A model generated the notes under the pieces. The model was not told the origin of the DNA and made no database searches. It worked only from the letters and a program-made list of their open reading frames with translations. A stretch of DNA of 64,000 bases from an uncultured Methylobacillus sp. (GTDB taxonomy: Bacteria; Pseudomonadota; Gammaproteobacteria; Burkholderiales; Methylophilaceae). Shown here piece by piece: positions 62,692-64,000 of the stretch. The stretch spans positions 1-64,000 of the forward strand of contig CAIJXJ010000087.1 of the NCBI GenBank assembly GCA_903824575.1, given 5' to 3'. The stretch's first letter is position 1, and the number at the start of each line of letters is the position of its first letter. The translations under genes and the position numbers were made by a program.

Positions 62692-63683
62692 CATCCTCTC
62701 CATTTGAACCTGACATTCCGATGACCGCTGCTGAAGATAAGCACCACCTGCGTTTTAGCGTGGTCGTGATCCACCGCAATGGCACTGACCGCCTGCAGGA
62801 TGCGGTGGATAGCATCCTGGCGGCCATTGACCCGTTGCGGGACGAAGTCATCGTGGTCGACAACCACAGCACCGACGACTCGCTCACGCAGTTAGCAGCG
62901 CGCCATCCACAACTGCGCATCATCAGCAATCCCTGCAACATGGGCTATGCCCGCGCCTGCAACCAGGGCATCGGGGCCAGCAATAGCGAGTACATCCTGC
63001 TTTGCAACAACGATCTGCGCCTGCCTGCCAATAGCATTGAACAATTCGCCGCAGACCTGCGCGACCATCCCGAGGCCGGCCTGATCGGCGGCCAGTTGCT
63101 GGGGGGGAATGGCGCACTGAGTCGCTCCGCCGGTCCGGCGTCTGATTTGTGGTCGGAATTAGGGCTGGCTTCCAAGCGCCGTATCGATTACCAGGGCGAA
63201 CAACCGATTCAGGTCGGAGCCATCGTCGGTGCCTGCATGGCAGCACGTCGCAGCGCCATTCTTCAAGCCGGACCCCTGGACGAGGACTTTTTCTTCTATT
63301 ACGAGGAAGTCGAATGGTGCGTGCGGCTGACACGCCACGGCTGGTCCGTCATGATTGATCCGCGTGTCCGCGTCCTGCATGCCGGCGGCGCCAGCACGCG
63401 CCCCTATTTTTACGGCTCACGCGTGGAATTTTTCCGCTCCCGCCTGCTGTACTGGAAAAAAACCCTGCCCTTACCCGCCGTGTGCTTGCTCTATGCCTGG
63501 CGCCTACCGCGCCTGCTGCTGGACGTGGTGTTTTACCTGACCGCCACCCTACTCACGCTGGGACTATCGGGCAAGCTCCGGCACAAGCTCATGGATCGGG
63601 GCGTGGTTCTGGCTTGGCTGCTGGCCGGGTGCCCAAGAGACTGGGGACTGCCGGACAAATGCCCTGACAGAATACTACTGTGA
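62688..63683 (+). CDS. Glycosyltransferase family 2 protein
   Basis: This 331-residue GT2 enzyme of the rhamnosyltransferase-like type has VVVIHRNGTDRL at the start, DEVIVVDNHSTDDS (nucleotide site), GYARACNQGI, and LLCNNDLRL with the metal-binding Asp. DEDFFFYYEEVEWCVRLTRHGW is a typical acceptor-side motif (key part YYEEVEWC). Hydrophobic segments near the C-terminus may attach it to the membrane. The specificity is unknown. Confidence 0.88.
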   Translation: MTSSPFEPDIPMTAAEDKHHLRFSVVVIHRNGTDRLQDAVDSILAAIDPLRDEVIVVDNHSTDDSLTQLAARHPQLRIISNPCNMGYARACNQGIGASNSEYILLCNNDLRLPANSIEQFAADLRDHPEAGLIGGQLLGGNGALSRSAGPASDLWSELGLASKRRIDYQGEQPIQVGAIVGACMAARRSAILQAGPLDEDFFFYYEEVEWCVRLTRHGWSVMIDPRVRVLHAGGASTRPYFYGSRVEFFRSRLLYWKKTLPLPAVCLLYAWRLPRLLLDVVFYLTATLLTLGLSGKLRHKLMDRGVVLAWLLAGCPRDWGLPDKCPDRILL

Positions 63684-63864
63684 ATCACAAACACCGATCC
63701 CGCTGCCACTCTGAGGACAGATGCTTTGGGGATACGGACATCATTTGACTGTGGCACAAGCGTCAAGGATACTGCGGGCCATATGGCTGATATTACTTGA
63801 ACAGCAGGCACGGCCGAAAGCCGTCGCTGCCCTTCACCTTAATTTTAGATAATCGGGACATGAA

Positions 63865-64000
63865 ATGGGTATTGACCCCGTAACGCAACATCTTGATGCC
63901 ATGGCGGCATTGGCCTCCACGCTTGCCGGGCACCTATCCGAACATGAGGTGCGCTTTCTGGGCCTCTGCGCCATGACCTTGCCACCCGAACTTGGCGAAG
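63865..64000 (+). CDS. N-terminal part of an LPS-cluster protein, possibly a class I methyltransferase (partial)
   Basis: The frame from ATG 63865 stays open to the window end (45 residues: MGIDPVTQHLDAMAAL...PPELGE). The helix LSEHEVRFLGLCAM before a PPELGE turn resembles the segment preceding the SAM-binding strand in some class I methyltransferases of polysaccharide clusters. This is a weak resemblance and the glycine-rich motif itself lies outside the window. The 180 bases before it show no gene. Confidence 0.4.
   Translation, partial: MGIDPVTQHLDAMAALASTLAGHLSEHEVRFLGLCAMTLPPELGE

Overview
The window comes from a chromosome of a Gram-negative, respiring betaproteobacterium, probably of the Nitrosomonadales/Gallionellales type. 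This is inferred from gene content and order: ccoNOQP-ccoGHI, pcnB-folK-deoxynucleoside kinase-panBC, rhodanese-grxC-secB-gpsA, and hldD-gmhA-hldE-waaF. No rRNA, tRNA or CRISPR array was seen.

Layout. (1) 1-2602 (+): early region of a Mu-like prophage (Gam, GemA and Mor families plus small unknowns). No late phage genes follow, so it looks like a remnant. (2) 2603-2981: non-coding junction with hairpins and a REP-like element. (3) 2982-23046 (-): a large MSHA-type (type IVb) pilus locus. Reading along the minus strand: an HhH-GPD/TM/Sel1 fusion protein, mshE, a four-helix-bundle cassette, mshG, two pilins, a very large MshQ-like adhesin, the minor prepilins mshC/D/O/P, then from a separate promoter mshI, a PilN-like gene, mshJ, K, L, M, N, and finally a degenerate GGDEF protein. 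MshE carries an intact N-terminal c-di-GMP-binding MshEN module. (4) 23477-32100 (-): cbb3 cytochrome oxidase (ccoNOQP), its copper/maturation genes ccoG-ccoH-ccoI, and a SCO-type copper chaperone. (5) 32127-38784: ompW, a PfkB kinase, ilvE, a zinc-finger protein, a Sel1-murI pair and a FadL-like porin. (6) 38879-43378 (+): pcnB-folK-dNK-panB-panC-panD. (7) 43531-45312 (-): an SHP-like cytochrome c and a chemoreceptor. (8) 45552-50523 (-): a biotin operon (small membrane protein, bioB, F, H, C, D). (9) 50585-51757 (+): comF and trmL. (10) 51826-54826 (-): an ArsR regulator with the two cysteines of persulfide sensors, a rhodanese, grxC, secB, an SH3 protein and gpsA. (11) 54967-64000 (+): gpmI, an EnvC-like amidase activator, and an LPS inner-core cluster (hldD, gmhA, hldE, waaF, two glycosyltransferases, and a partial gene at the edge).

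How the parts fit. The pilus locus has both ends of a c-di-GMP-type control system: a nucleotide-binding motor ATPase and a GGDEF-fold protein that has lost its catalytic signature. The cbb3 block is a complete low-oxygen terminal oxidase with assembly factors. The ArsR-rhodanese-glutaredoxin run points to sulfane-sulfur sensing. Several intergenic spaces hold inverted pairs of short tandem repeats. One such pair brackets a gene for a 23S-intervening-sequence-type four-helix-bundle protein, placed exactly between the stop of mshE and the start of mshG. I regard this cassette and the HhH-GPD/TM/Sel1 fusion as the least explained parts of the window.

Functions are assigned by reading motifs and family resemblance, not by database search. 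Gene symbols within the msh locus are by analogy with the Vibrio/Shewanella MSHA system.
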